NCBI GenBank assembly: GCA_002104905.1
Contig: MCFE01000173.1
Location: 79,280-143,279, forward strand
Length of the DNA stretch: 64,000 nucleotides
DNA from: Basidiobolus meristosporus CBS 931.73
Taxonomy: Eukaryota > Basidiobolomycota > Basidiobolomycetes > Basidiobolales > Basidiobolaceae
Direction of reading: 5' to 3'
Part shown: piece by piece, positions 32,851-43,920 of the stretch
Position numbering within the stretch: the first letter of the stretch is position 1
Layout of the letters: each line of letters begins with the position of its first letter
Notes under the pieces: generated by a model
What the model saw: only the letters and a program-made list of their open reading frames with translations
The model's database searches: none
Told to the model about the DNA's origin: nothing
Program-made: the position numbers and the translations under genes

Positions 32851-35800
32851 CTAAAGGAAGAACCCAGCACCAGTGTCAATTTCAGGCTTCGGCTCGGGCG
32901 AGGGGACGTCGTTGGGAGTCTTGGATAGCTCGACATCTAGGATCAACTGTCAGCAATAGCCGGGAGCACCGAGGAAACCCTACACCACACTTACCATCCA
33001 TCTCTTCCTCGAATCTCTCCTGTATGAACGTGGGCTCTGGTTAGCTTCTCGTGCAAATGACATGCCAACCCATTGATGCGTTACCTCCTCCGGGTCGTTC
33101 CCGTATTCCTCTTTCAGCCGGTGGTGGATTCTCAACCCGGTGATCAGCTTCCTCCATTTGGCAAGCGCCGCCATCTCCAGCTTCGTGAACTCCTTCTCTT
33201 GTCGATTCCGCTCGAACTCCTCGTACGCCTAGTGGGATGGTTCGTCAGTGGCGTACCGATTGCCTCGGCTCCGATGCGTCACCCTACCTCCATGATGATC
33301 TCCTTGGATTCCACCGGGACAACAATCCCCTTGACAACCGGAATACACCTTCGGCAGTGGAATTCGAATCCGACCACCGCCTCCGCATAATCCACCTCCA
33401 GTTTTTTGGCTATCCTCGCGATACCTTTGACTTTGACCGGGATGACGGTTAGAATGGTTCCGGTAGTCGACTCCGGTCTCACTTACATGGAAGATGCACG
33501 GCGCCCTCCGGCAGCATGCTGTCCTTGTACAAATCGATGTTCCCGAACTTGTTTTTCGGGATTTTGCCCTACGGTAGAGATGTGAGTATTCTAGCGCACG
33601 CAACCTGTTTGGCGAGTGGCACTTCCACTTACATCGACCACTGGAGGTGGCCTGTATTCTTCGGTTTGCCAGATTCCGTACAGTGCCGATTGCGGGTCAA
33701 CAGCCTCCCCGGAATCCATGGCCATCATGTTATGCATGCGCTGCTTATTGATGGTTACCACTCTTGCTTTGACGTACTTGACAGGCTCTTCGCCAGGCTA
33801 AGCAGCCATGATTAGTTGGGGGATTCTAGTTAGGGAAGCAAGGGGCTGGCTCACCTTCACCGTACGCCCCTCTTTCAACCAGGTTTCCGTGGTATGAGTC
33901 TAAAAAAAGGATTGTCTAGTACACGTCAGCGGCTAGCATTGCTGGGCGATCAATACCTCCTTGACGCAGCTTCTGGGATATATCGGCTCGCCACGAATAT
34001 GTCCGATAACCGGCCCTTGGGGATGCAGTACTTCGAACTTCTTTAAATGCCGCTCAAGCACATATAGCGGGTGGTTGTTGAATGCCGCTATGGAGGTAGG
34101 CATTGCCTCGGATACCTCGCATGAGAGCAACTCGGCATCTTCGAGCTCATCTGCTTGCTATATCCGTAGGGGGTGTGAGTAGGCGTGCTGGAGAGCGCAT
34201 ATCGTTGTCAAGCGCTTACACTCTTGTATCGACGGGCATAGAACGACAAGGTCTCCCCCCACCAGTCATACCCATCCTTAGCCACTGGCACTCGGAGCTT
34301 CTTGGTCTTCGCGCCCCATTGTCGGGTGTACCGTCTTGTCACATCTTTTATGCATCCATCTAGAGTTCGAAATCATGGAAATTCAGATACGGAGCTTCTT
34401 CTGGACGCATGAGCCTGCTTACCAGCTTCATATGCCACCACATAAGCCAGACTGTACGGGTTGTCGGCGGAGGGCTCCATCTCAGCAACCTTGCTTACCA
34501 GCCCACGAACACAATCCACAGAGACCCATTTGTTGTTGTACGGCGAAAGGATCTCGGCCCAGAACAACGGTGGCTCTCCCTCGGCTTTGGTTTCAAGGCG
34601 GTGAGTTAGACGCTACCAGTGATTCATGAGGAGTGAACCCCGACCCACCTTCTCGTTTCTGACCAAAATATTTACTCTTGCTGGCAGTGACTTCCTCTTT
34701 GATGGTTTTCATGACGCCGCTTTCCACATCGGCGACTCCACTCCTTTGTTTGCCTCTACGTCGCGCGGATTTCTTGGTTGTCTTGGGAGAAGAAGCGCTA
34801 CTGGATACATCCGAGTTGCCATTCTTGGAAGAGCTTGTTGGAGCTTTCAAGGGTGCAGGCTGGAGAGAGATGACCAGTCTGGCCGTCAAGCCAACAGCAC
34901 GACACAACGCTACAAACAATTGGGTTGACACCTCAGCGCTTCCACGGGGATAATTGAGAGAGTTAGTCAAGTGTTGCAAATTCATGGAGTCCGCGACTTC
35001 CTCGGATTCAACCTAAAACTGTAATCAGCATCGTACAAACTGGAACTGGCAAGCTCGGTGTGTACGTACAACCTCCTCCTGATCAGTCGTTTGGCATTCG
35101 CTGCCAATCACTTCAAAATAGGCGTACCACCAGGAGGCTAGCTTCTCGATGGCAATCAGGAATCGGCTGTTCTTCACGGTTGCTGTGTCCTTCCGGGTCT
35201 CTAGACTGAGCGATGCGTATATCTTCTTCGGCAGAGTTGAAAGGGTCAGGGCGCGCAACTCGGAATTGTTACAGATGTTGTTGCGGTAAATCCCATTCGC
35301 CAATAGACACAGCAGATGCGCCTTGTGTGTCTCCAGGCGGATTAGACGTTCCATTTTGGACAAGCCTGAGGATTTCGCCCTGGTTTCGAAGGTTCCGTGA
35401 GACCGAGTACATGGCTGACCAGGAAACGGATATTGATACCAACCTTGGTTTGACCTTCGGAGTGTCCAACGTAATGGTCAATGTTTTGAATTTCGTCTCT
35501 TCATAAGGCTCGTCGGCGGAGACTTGACTCTCTAGAAAAATCAAATGTGAGTTATCTAAGCCACTAGCATCACAATCTCTCCTTCTGTGCTAACCAGCAA
35601 CTGTGGACGATTTTTCACTGCCGTTTCCTGGCACTGCAACCTCCTCCCAGTCTTCCTCCTCCTCGCTTTCTTCATCACTTTCATGTCGTTCTGGCTTTTC
35701 CTCTTCAATGGTAGGGAAATCCGTCGACTTGGCTGCTGGCACTTGTTCAGCAGATGCAGTGAGCCGATGGGCAGTGCCATCATCTGCGCGCTCAGCAATG

Positions 35801-36948
35801 TCCAACGAGGGATTTTCGGATTTGATGACCGATTTTCCAAGGATCTTACGAGGCATTGGCCCACCCGGTGAGTCCTCGAAGAATTTCGATGTGATTATCG
35901 CAGGCGACTTTTCTATTTTCAAGATCTGCGGTTCGTCTGTTGCATCTAGAGACTCCGCTTGCTGGGCAATTGCGGGTTTTCCAACTTCCTCGTTCGATTG
36001 GTCGATTGATTTATGGCTGCTAGTGAGCTCATTCCGAGCATTCGAATGAATGGATTTCGACTGCAAATCCAAGCCCTGTGTATCATCCACCTGTTTCTCA
36101 GCAGCCTCTGCATGAGAATTCACCCTATCTATATCAACTGAGAAACGCGATTGGGTGTTTTTTTGTTTCTTTTTGGCTGATGGTTCTTCTCTGTTTACTG
36201 GATGCACGTTGCTCCGTTTACGAACGATGGCATCATGCTTCTCGGCTGTCTCAGGCTCAGATTCTAATTGTGGGTTCAAGTCTAGCTCTAAATCAAATGT
36301 TTCCTCCGGATCTGATTCCAACATGGCTGGCATCGGTGGTGGACTAGGAGGCATTTCAATGCGTAGCTTATGTCTACAAGGGCTAGCTTCATTTTGAATA
36401 TCAATAAACCCATCAGATACATCGTCATCAGTCGCCGGGAGCGTTTTAGTAGGAGTTCTTCGCTTCTTTGGTGTGACACTAGACGACTGGCCTTTGGAAG
36501 GCATTCCTCTTTTTCGAGGGGTCGATTTTGGAAGAGGCTCAAAGTCACTGAGATCAGAACCAAGCAAGGAATCTTCAGAGAATTCCGAGGCTTCTGAATA
36601 TTCGGAGGTCTCTTTGGAATTCGCCTTCAGCTGCTTTTCTTTCTGAGGCGATTGTTTTTTTGCTGAGCGGGAGGTTACTTTCGAAGCACGATTCGACTTT
36701 CTAGCGGGTGCTCTGTCGTTGCTCTCCTCGATAGCCTCATGGCTGTTATTCGGTTTGGTTAAACTCTGCTCCGAGGAGATGATTTCACGGTCGCTTAGTA
36801 CTACATCTGAGGAGGCAGCGTTGGTTGCGGTTGCCTTTTGCTTCTTTGGCTGTTTGCGTTTGGGGGTCGGGGTTTTTTTAGTCGGAGTGTTTTTGGAAGG
36901 AGAAGGAGCACTCTCGATCTTGGCACGGGTTTGACTGCGTAATTGCAT
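32851..36948 (-). CDS. rad4: DNA repair protein Rad4/XPC homologue, 14 exons
   Basis: This is the damage sensor that opens nucleotide excision repair: a nuclear protein that works with Rad23 and binds distorted DNA through its beta-hairpin domains. I read 14 exons: 36948-35595, 35531-35444, 35379-35070, 35012-34649, 34584-34423, 34359-34220, 34157-33957, 33899-33855, 33797-33633, 33568-33487, 33430-33288, 33228-33085, 33019-32995, 32936-32851. Introns are 56-65 bp, and the joined frame gives 1,102 aa without a stop. Residues 1-450 are charged and disordered with an acidic EEEEDWEEV end. About 490-800 is the transglutaminase-like domain (THKAHLLCLLA, LTARLVISLQP, PPLFWAEI, IKDVTRRY). BHD1 follows (NHPLYVLERHLKK, IYPRSC), then BHD2, then BHD3 (LPEGAVHLPFKG, DYAEAVVGFEF). 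ATG 36948 (MQLRSQTR) is preferred; 36975 is possible. Exon 4/5 acceptor is the least certain. Confidence 0.93.
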
Positions 36949-38629
36949 CACGAGTACACACAGTGCTGTGCTCACTCGGTTTCTCTGGTAAGCTTTGAGT
37001 AGCGAGGAAACGGTCTACAGGCCACCACCAATTGTAACAATAAAAGGCTAGTGCTTGTTTGCCTCCCTTAACAAGTGATCAACGTCACAATCTGAAGTTT
37101 TTTTTAGATTCATGAAACCAATCTTTTCTTCCCGATCTGCACTCGCCAATCGCCTCGGTGATCATCACCATGGCTGCGCCGCATCCACTGACTGCGAACA
37201 TCAATCATGCGCCTGGTGATTGTGATTCCTGGGCAACACATGAAACCTCTGGCCATCAGGCAGGCGCTGGTATTCAGACCATCGATCGGCATGAAAAAAT
37301 GGACGCTCACCCTTCCCAGCAGTCTCAGCACCATTCTTCTCAGGCAGTAGTCGACGTTTGCTTACATTGTGTACTGGTAATTATGGCATCACGAACAGAC
37401 GGACAACTATCATCTGGCATTTGGCGCAACCGGTGGCCCGTTTAAACGGCGCAGGCCATGTGAAGGGACTGGAGCTCTGGTCGGCGGGAATTCGATTCCA
37501 TTACGGTGGGATTCGTATCTCGCAGATCGATTTGCCATAATGGCTTGATGAGTGATTATTGAGCAGAAAGATATTACATGTACATTGTATTGGTGGCAGA
37601 TGCAATGGGCCTTGGAAAATCAATTGAGCCCGCGCTTGAATATTATCCTATACACCTGCTGGCAGTTGACGCTTTCCTGCCATGACAGGTTAACCGTTGC
37701 TTCATACCAACTGGCGCTCTGCTTCCCCAGAGAGAGCATGCACACGTGAAACGTTTCTGAGGAGCAGTGCTCATAGCATGGTCTTTGGATACTCCGCACA
37801 TCAAGACCACCCCCTTCCCCACCGTCGTAGGCATCCAATCAGGAAGCGATAGGCCAGTCACTTCTCAGTACACTGACTGAAGTATGGGTGGTTTGGTTGC
37901 CTGAGGCGCAAATAATAGTTGGTGGTACATCACACAAATGTGCATTTAACTTTTGCGTATTTTTGTCCAATTGGTCAAATGAGTAGCAGAGCTTTTGGGC
38001 CAGTTGCAGCATATTCTTTGCATTGTGGGGTTATTCCCGGTTCTTTCCCAAATCCCATCTGTCATATTATCGGGATCAGAGCAGAATTCCCCAATTCTCC
38101 ACGGGAAACCCTGTCGGGAAAATATGGTGAAACGTGGCTCGACCTATATCGGAAATTGATGCAGCAGTGGGATTCTACATATAATGTCGCTCAAATTCAA
38201 TATGCTAACCTGATAATTCCGATGGATGTGCCAGCTTTTAATACGAAGATGATTGAAATTTGAGTGATGTAAGAGATTAATAGTCCATCGTTCCAGATTC
38301 CCACCAATGATGTAGAGGATTCAGACAAAACAATGAATTTCCGATTCATCATTTGTTTACATGCATATAAGCGGATCTGTGAAGTGAGCCGTTTCAGCTT
38401 TGCAAACAATCATTTTCCCTTGCACCTTTCAAATAGATTTCTGCCATCTTGGACTTTTCAAAGCCGTTTGCAACCATTGTTTAATAATATTCATTGATTT
38501 CATACACGTAACCTACGGGGACATCCATTTTATCCTAGTATATTAATTCCCTCCGTTCAGTCTTGCTTCAACATCGCTTTGCACATCTTGGTCTAGGTCC
38601 ACATTCATTTGCTGGTTTCATAGTGCAAG
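36949..38629. other. Spacer between the divergent rad4 and Rho genes
   Basis: About 1.7 kb holding both promoters. No supported gene: frames of 60-114 codons show no domain or intron pattern. A tRNA-like A/B-box pair at 37421-37500 does not fold (see rejected items). Confidence 0.5.
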
Positions 38630-39417
38630 ATGACTTATCTTCGCAGAAAGTTAGTTATTGTGGGGGATGGTGCTTGTGGGAAAACATGCCTTCTTATGGT
38701 GTATGCCAAAAACGAATTCCCTGCGGTATATACTCTGTTCGTTTCCTGTGGAGACCTTGGAAACCTCGCTAACTGTGCCTCTTTTGCTCACTTCCTTAGA
38801 CCTACGCACCCACCGTCTTCGAAAACTACGTTGCTCGTGTTCAGGTCAACCGGAAAGTCATAGATTTATCTCTGTGGGATACTGCAGGCCAAGAAGAATA
38901 TGACCGTCTCCGCCCACTCTCCTACCCAGAAACTCATGTTGTTTTATTGGCATTTGGCATTGACAACCCAATATCTCTTAGTAATATCGCCGAAAGAGTA
39001 TGTTTCTGCCCAAGCTCACTAGTCAAACTGTTCACTGACCTGGCTCTTCTTTTGCACCGAATTCCAGTGGCATCCAGAAATCGAACACTTTCTAAAGAAC
39101 GTCCCATTCTTTTTGATTGGGTGTAAGCAGGATCTTCGTCAGGATTCCGCGACCATCGCAAGCCTCGCTAGACGAGGAATGGTCCCTGTCACATACCAAG
39201 AGGTACTAGTGTTGTCAGATAAACTGGCCCAATTGCACCATCGTAATGAATCTTCCGGATCTAGGGGGAAACCATGGCACGCCAAATCCAAGCCCGACGT
39301 TACTTGGAGTGCTCAGCCAAGCTTGGCATCGGTGTTGAGGAAGTTTTCGAGGTCGCTGCGCGAGCCGCCATCAGCCTTGGCACCAAAAAGGTCATGCGCA
39401 GCTGCCTAGTGTTGTAA
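38630..39417 (+). CDS. Rho-family small GTPase, 4 exons
   Basis: A membrane-anchored molecular switch for actin, polarity and cell-wall synthesis. Exons 38630-38725, 38800-38997, 39068-39202 and 39265-39417 (introns 74, 70, 62 bp) give 193 aa, the usual Rho length. Seen in order: P-loop GDGACGKT (12-19), switch I APTVFENY, switch [25 protein letters not shown] base-recognition loop, a Rho insert helix, ECSAK, and a C-terminal CLVL CaaX box (Leu end, predicting geranylgeranylation). Within Rho it lies between Rho1 and Rho2: [17 protein letters not shown] resembles Rho2, but [16 protein letters not shown] is diverged from both, so the paralogue is not assigned. The CaaX box appears only after splicing the last intron, which supports the model. 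Confidence 0.92.
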
Positions 39418-42400
39418 TCATAAACACAAATCATCAGTCATTATACGGCCCAGCTTCATAGAGCCAAGCATGGCACTATTCTGTTGATTATATCCTACCA
39501 AGTTCGAGATATGAACCTCCCACGGTTGGCACTGATAATATTATTCATTCATTCCTCCAGGACCCAAATTTTGTTAATAATAAAGCTAAACTAGTAGCCG
39601 CCAGGATTCATTTGGGCTGCATGCTGGAAGAGGCAACATCTAGTTGATTTGGTTAAATCGGCCTTGATTGAATCCTACTCTGTCTCTGGGTGGTTTATTA
39701 ATGCAGGAACCCATGTATCCAATGAGGCATTTCCTAAATGATTTTAAGGTTTGCGGTCGCCAAGAATGGTCCAGGCTCGGGGCCCGACGTAGGGTACTTG
39801 TTGGTTCATGCGCGGCATGCTTCTGATGGTTACTCGCAAGTCCAGTAGGGGGGCTTCAACGAAACCCAGCGAATTCAGTGTGAAGGGGAGCAGACAGAGC
39901 AGCAACCAAGGGAGTTGAATATACCCACCTCATGGGTTTGCTTAGAGCATCGGCAGCATCTTTGCTGATCAAGCGTCAATCTTATGGGGGGGGGTTGAGA
40001 AACCGGTGCTGACATGGGTGCCAGTGAGCTGATGATACACTTATATGAGCAGCCAAAATATTAGACCGATTGGCCGAACAGGCCCCGGTGTACTCCAAAG
40101 CTTGTTATCTTGCCCGCTCATCCCGTATTCGCCATAACGAACGATCGCCACCTACCACGCCGTCCGCGAATCCAAGGGCGAGGAGATATTTGAATGTGGC
40201 CTGAAGGTTGAAGGGGCGGAAGATCCAATCTCCGTAGTACGAGCAACTTTGGCATGAGTATTTTACAGCAGATAGAGTTGGGAGTTAAGTAGGACCCCCA
40301 TTATTATGCGTGGTATGCTTTCTTCGTTGCCTTGAATTTTCCTGATTTCCAGGTCAGTCGCGAAAAGAGATACAGACCAAAAGTTGGCTTCCCACACAGA
40401 GTCGGCCAAGAGGAGACCAGTGGGAAAGCAGTGATATAGTGACCTTGCCTTGAATATATGGGCCATCTTTGCGGATCAGCCTCGGACTTGAAAGATCAAC
40501 CCGGGCTTGGCCGTCTTGCTTCACTCTGAAAGCTCCAGGCAAACAGCTTGCTGAGTGTCAAAAGCCATATTCCTCGCACTATCAATAAATCAGTTGGAGC
40601 CATTAATGGGGAGGTTTGTCATGAAGGATACCCAGTAAGTGTCACCCAAACTGGCTTGAATAGGAGCGGTTGCTGGAATGACACATTGGGCTTGGAATAC
40701 TGCCATCAGTAATGATACACATCATTACATCACCATGGACTATGCAAAATGTCTATGGAGGAAATATTCTTTGCACTACAGTCAATAACCTACGTGAGAA
40801 GATCTCGTGAAATGTACTCGGCAAATCTAGCCGGAGGTAGAGCTTGGTATCATCCTCCTAATCGAGGATTATCAATCATAGGTGGTGGTGCGGATTTGGG
40901 TCGAGAATGCCCAGGCCGATTTGTGTCGTGAGATTTGTATCTGCGTCACCAGCTGGGTCTAGGATAGTCCCAAGCTGAACAAAACCTAGATAACCAAAAG
41001 GTAATCCTCGATAGCAACCAGGAGAATCCATCCAGGTCAGACTTAATCATTTAGCCGAGATACTAGATGGCGTCTACCGCTACACTCTGTCACCACCTGT
41101 TCGGCTCTTCAGTTCACATTGCCCCCGCACCATCGGAAAACACGGCCAAGTACTCGAGCGTGCGCTGGTGTGAATGTGCAGTGTGGGTGGCGGGGCCACT
41201 TAGCTCCCCCTGCAAGCCTACGGCATACACGCTCCTTCCCAGCGTCCTTGGATACTGCAACCTGGCCCTTCTAGTCTTCGGAATGCCAGTTCTCATGGGC
41301 TACTTTACACCATTATCTGCGAAACAAACTCAATCACGGGGCTTCGATCTGTTTAGCACGGTGATAAATGGCATAGGAAGCGGACTTGATCCTGTATCGG
41401 CCTAATCCAACTTCGCATCCCCAGACTCCCAGGATGGAGGGGCCTCAGACTAATCCTCGATCTCATGCGGAGGATGGGGATTGTCTAGCTATCGCGATGC
41501 CAGAGTGATGATGTGGATGTTGGGGGATGTTGGGGAGGTGATGCTGGGATAAGACAACGCTTCCATTGCGATGGCTCAGGTGAAACACCGCCTCGCTTGC
41601 AGTGCGAGGATAAGGATACCACTACCGCTGCAGTGGCTCATGTGAAACAACCCATACTGCATTGGCAAGCCGTTATCTCTTTTAGCGGATTTCTGTGAAT
41701 GGAGCCATTTCGAGAGGTGAGGGTGGGCAGATAATCCGCGAGATTATCATCTAGATTAGTTTTCGAATCAGGATTGCTCGAGTCTGCCGCCTTCACCATT
41801 TGCTGGATTGCCCCCAAAAAACGCTAGTCTAGTCTCTTGGGTGCTGGGCATTCGATGCCCCAACACTGTCTAAGGTTCGGGCGGCGCATGATCATTGGGG
41901 CCCTGCCACACGCTGTGTCGAGAGCAGGGAGCGAGCACACCGTCGGCGTACTCCGGTTGTGGCCACCGCGCACACGCAGTGACTACACCTCTGGTTGGAG
42001 GATGTGGCGAGGATCCAAGTGCCGTGGATGAACATCGATCTATACGTCGCGAGCAAACAAACAGGCATGTGTGGCCCTCGAATCTGACCAGTCCGGCCTG
42101 ATAATCCCATGAGAGCCTCGGTAGTGACTTCCACTTTCGTCCCACTGGACGCCCGCAGAGGCTCGTTTGATTTGACTGATTCTGATGCTTGAGGCGATTA
42201 CTGAATATTACGAATGGCCAGCTGACCCAGGGTTGCTGTTGAATACGCTTGATCTCCAGGAGACACCGTTCTCGGAGTGCTAACCAATCGTGGAGGATTG
42301 CCCGAATCTTTCCCCACGATCAATTCCCATGGAAGTGATCTGAAATGGAAGCCCAATATCGCAATTCCAATGGAATCTCTCCAAAATGCGGAGTAAATCA

Positions 42401-43236
42401 TCGAATACCAGGGTTTTGTCGTGGATATGTGTACCTCGGGTTCCTCTTAATATGGTCATCTCTGAGATGTCGCCAGCAAAGATTATCAGTTGATTAATGA
42501 GGCAATGCTGGTAGCAGCTGCAATGCCCGTTACAAATCGTTGCTAATTGCTGCTGCCAGCGCTGATGTGGTTTTGACTCGGTGTAACTCTTGTCTTCCAC
42601 TGGAGCGGCTACCCTTGACAGGCGTAATCTCGAATGATTCCTTTCGTGTCTGCAGGCGATCTTTGTAGCAATCTCTTGCTTGCCCGTAACTGTGGATCCC
42701 TTCAGATAATCTAAATTCCAGGTTCAAATCAACTGGTCCCCCGAGCTAGTTGGCCAGATTGAAGCACAACATGTTGCCAAGCTACATTCAGTGCATTCTA
42801 GGCACTTCATGAATCTCGTTAGTTCATAGGCTTGTGCTTCGTGGTTTCATACTCTAATCCTTCCCAATGGGGATGTGGATGGCGAGTTTGATGGAGATAT
42901 AGTGAAGTGGGCCCCTGGCCAATCAGCGCCCCCAGATTCCAGATTACCCTGCAAAAAATTAATCATCGTTAGAACATCGTCCAGATGATCCTATTCATGT
43001 GGCATCATCTGTCGTTTTTATACAGATTACTGTGAGCTCTCATTCAGTTTGGGATGAAGTGGTCAAGATAATCAGTATAAACCAGTTATCTCTCGGATAA
43101 GAAGCTCGTGAGACTGGATCGTTCGTCATGGATTTCTGCTTTATATATTGATACGGTTTGCTTTGATCTACCAATTTTATCCTTCACATCGCCGTCTCTT
43201 CCTTCCCTCCAGCGGCCTACACACTTCTTCGACATC
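39418..43236. other. Long spacer between Rho and cyclin genes
   Basis: 3.8 kb with no supported gene. The longest frames (41067-41405, 112 codons; 42280-42600 minus, 106 codons) have no recognisable motif, and several frames overlap on both strands. A diverged direct repeat of about 24 bases (GGCTCAGGTGAAAC / GGCTCATGTGAAAC) occurs at 41572 and 41635. The last 200 bases should hold the cyclin promoter. Confidence 0.4.
43142..43147 (+). promoter_or_regulatory. TATA box of the cyclin gene
   Basis: TATATA lies 90 bases before the preferred ATG at 43237, within an upstream open frame. It is followed by a pyrimidine-rich stretch (43180-43210), as is usual around fungal transcription starts. It argues against the earlier ATG at 43108. 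Confidence 0.5.
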
Positions 43237-43920
43237 ATGCCCGCCACTGACTTGCTCGAGTCAGGATTGGCTAGTAAATTTCACCATGACCGAGCCGTTT
43301 CTCAGTTCGCCCTGTTTGCTGCTGACATTGCCACTTTCACCTGGTACCCACAGTTAGACCCCATGACTAGCTGCGCTAGTGATACTTTCAAAAACTACTG
43401 CCGAAGTATGCTACTCACGACGAAGGTGTCCTCCTCAGTCGTCATACTGGCATTGAAATACATACAACGCTTGAAGTTCTTGAACGCCCAACTTCAAGGC
43501 CAACCAGGCTCTGAGATTAGGATTTTCACTGTAGCGTTGGTTCTAGCCAACAAATATCTCGACGACAAGGTTTTGAATAAGCGCATGTGGTCTAGAGTGA
43601 GCGGCATAGCAATCAAGGAACTGAACCGCATGGAGCTAGAATTCCTTGCCTCCATCCAATATCGACTCATGGTCACCAAGGACGATTACTTCAATTGGTT
43701 GAAGTTTTTGGAGCACTTTATCACCACTCGAAACCAACACCTTACCAAGCTGAAGGAAGACGCCATTCCTACTGAAGATATGGATGACTGGTCTCCGGAC
43801 TATTCTGACACGCACCCGACAGAGCCCACGCCCCAGGAATTCAACGAACCTTGCCAGGTCCGTTTGAATCACAAGACGAAGCTTCTTCATACCGACAATA
43901 CACACCCCTTGATTAGTTAA
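43237..43920 (+). CDS. Pho80/Pcl-type cyclin, intronless
   Basis: A 227-aa protein with one cyclin box at about residues 50-160. It would activate a Pho85-type cyclin-dependent kinase in G1 or nutrient signalling. Seen: TTKVSSSVVILALKYIQRLK (61-80), RIFTVALVLANKYLDD (95-110), the W-x-x-VSGI segment (118-124), and ELNRMELEFLASIQYRL (128-144), the Pcl1/Pcl2/Pas1 pattern. The C-terminal 65 residues are acidic and Pro-rich (DDWSPDYSDTHPTEPTP). The frame opens at 43108, but ATG 43237 (MPATD) fits the TATA box at 43142 and the family start. Single exon. PCL family membership is sound; the exact orthologue is not settled. Confidence 0.85.
   Translation: MPATDLLESGLASKFHHDRAVSQFALFAADIATFTWYPQLDPMTSCASDTFKNYCRSMLLTTKVSSSVVILALKYIQRLKFLNAQLQGQPGSEIRIFTVALVLANKYLDDKVLNKRMWSRVSGIAIKELNRMELEFLASIQYRLMVTKDDYFNWLKFLEHFITTRNQHLTKLKEDAIPTEDMDDWSPDYSDTHPTEPTPQEFNEPCQVRLNHKTKLLHTDNTHPLIS

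Noticed and set aside
37421-37500. tRNA-like A-box and B-box pair (TGGCGCAACCGGT and AATTCGATTCC)
   Set aside because: The spacing is plausible, but the inner T-stem pair is A-C instead of G-C and no acceptor stem pairs. I could not fold a tRNA.
41067-41405. 112-codon frame with hydrophobic C terminus
   Set aside because: No recognisable motif, no promoter signal, and a minus frame overlaps it fully.
43108-43236. Upstream ATG for the cyclin adding 43 residues
   Set aside because: The TATA box at 43142 lies inside this stretch, and the extra residues do not resemble cyclin N termini.
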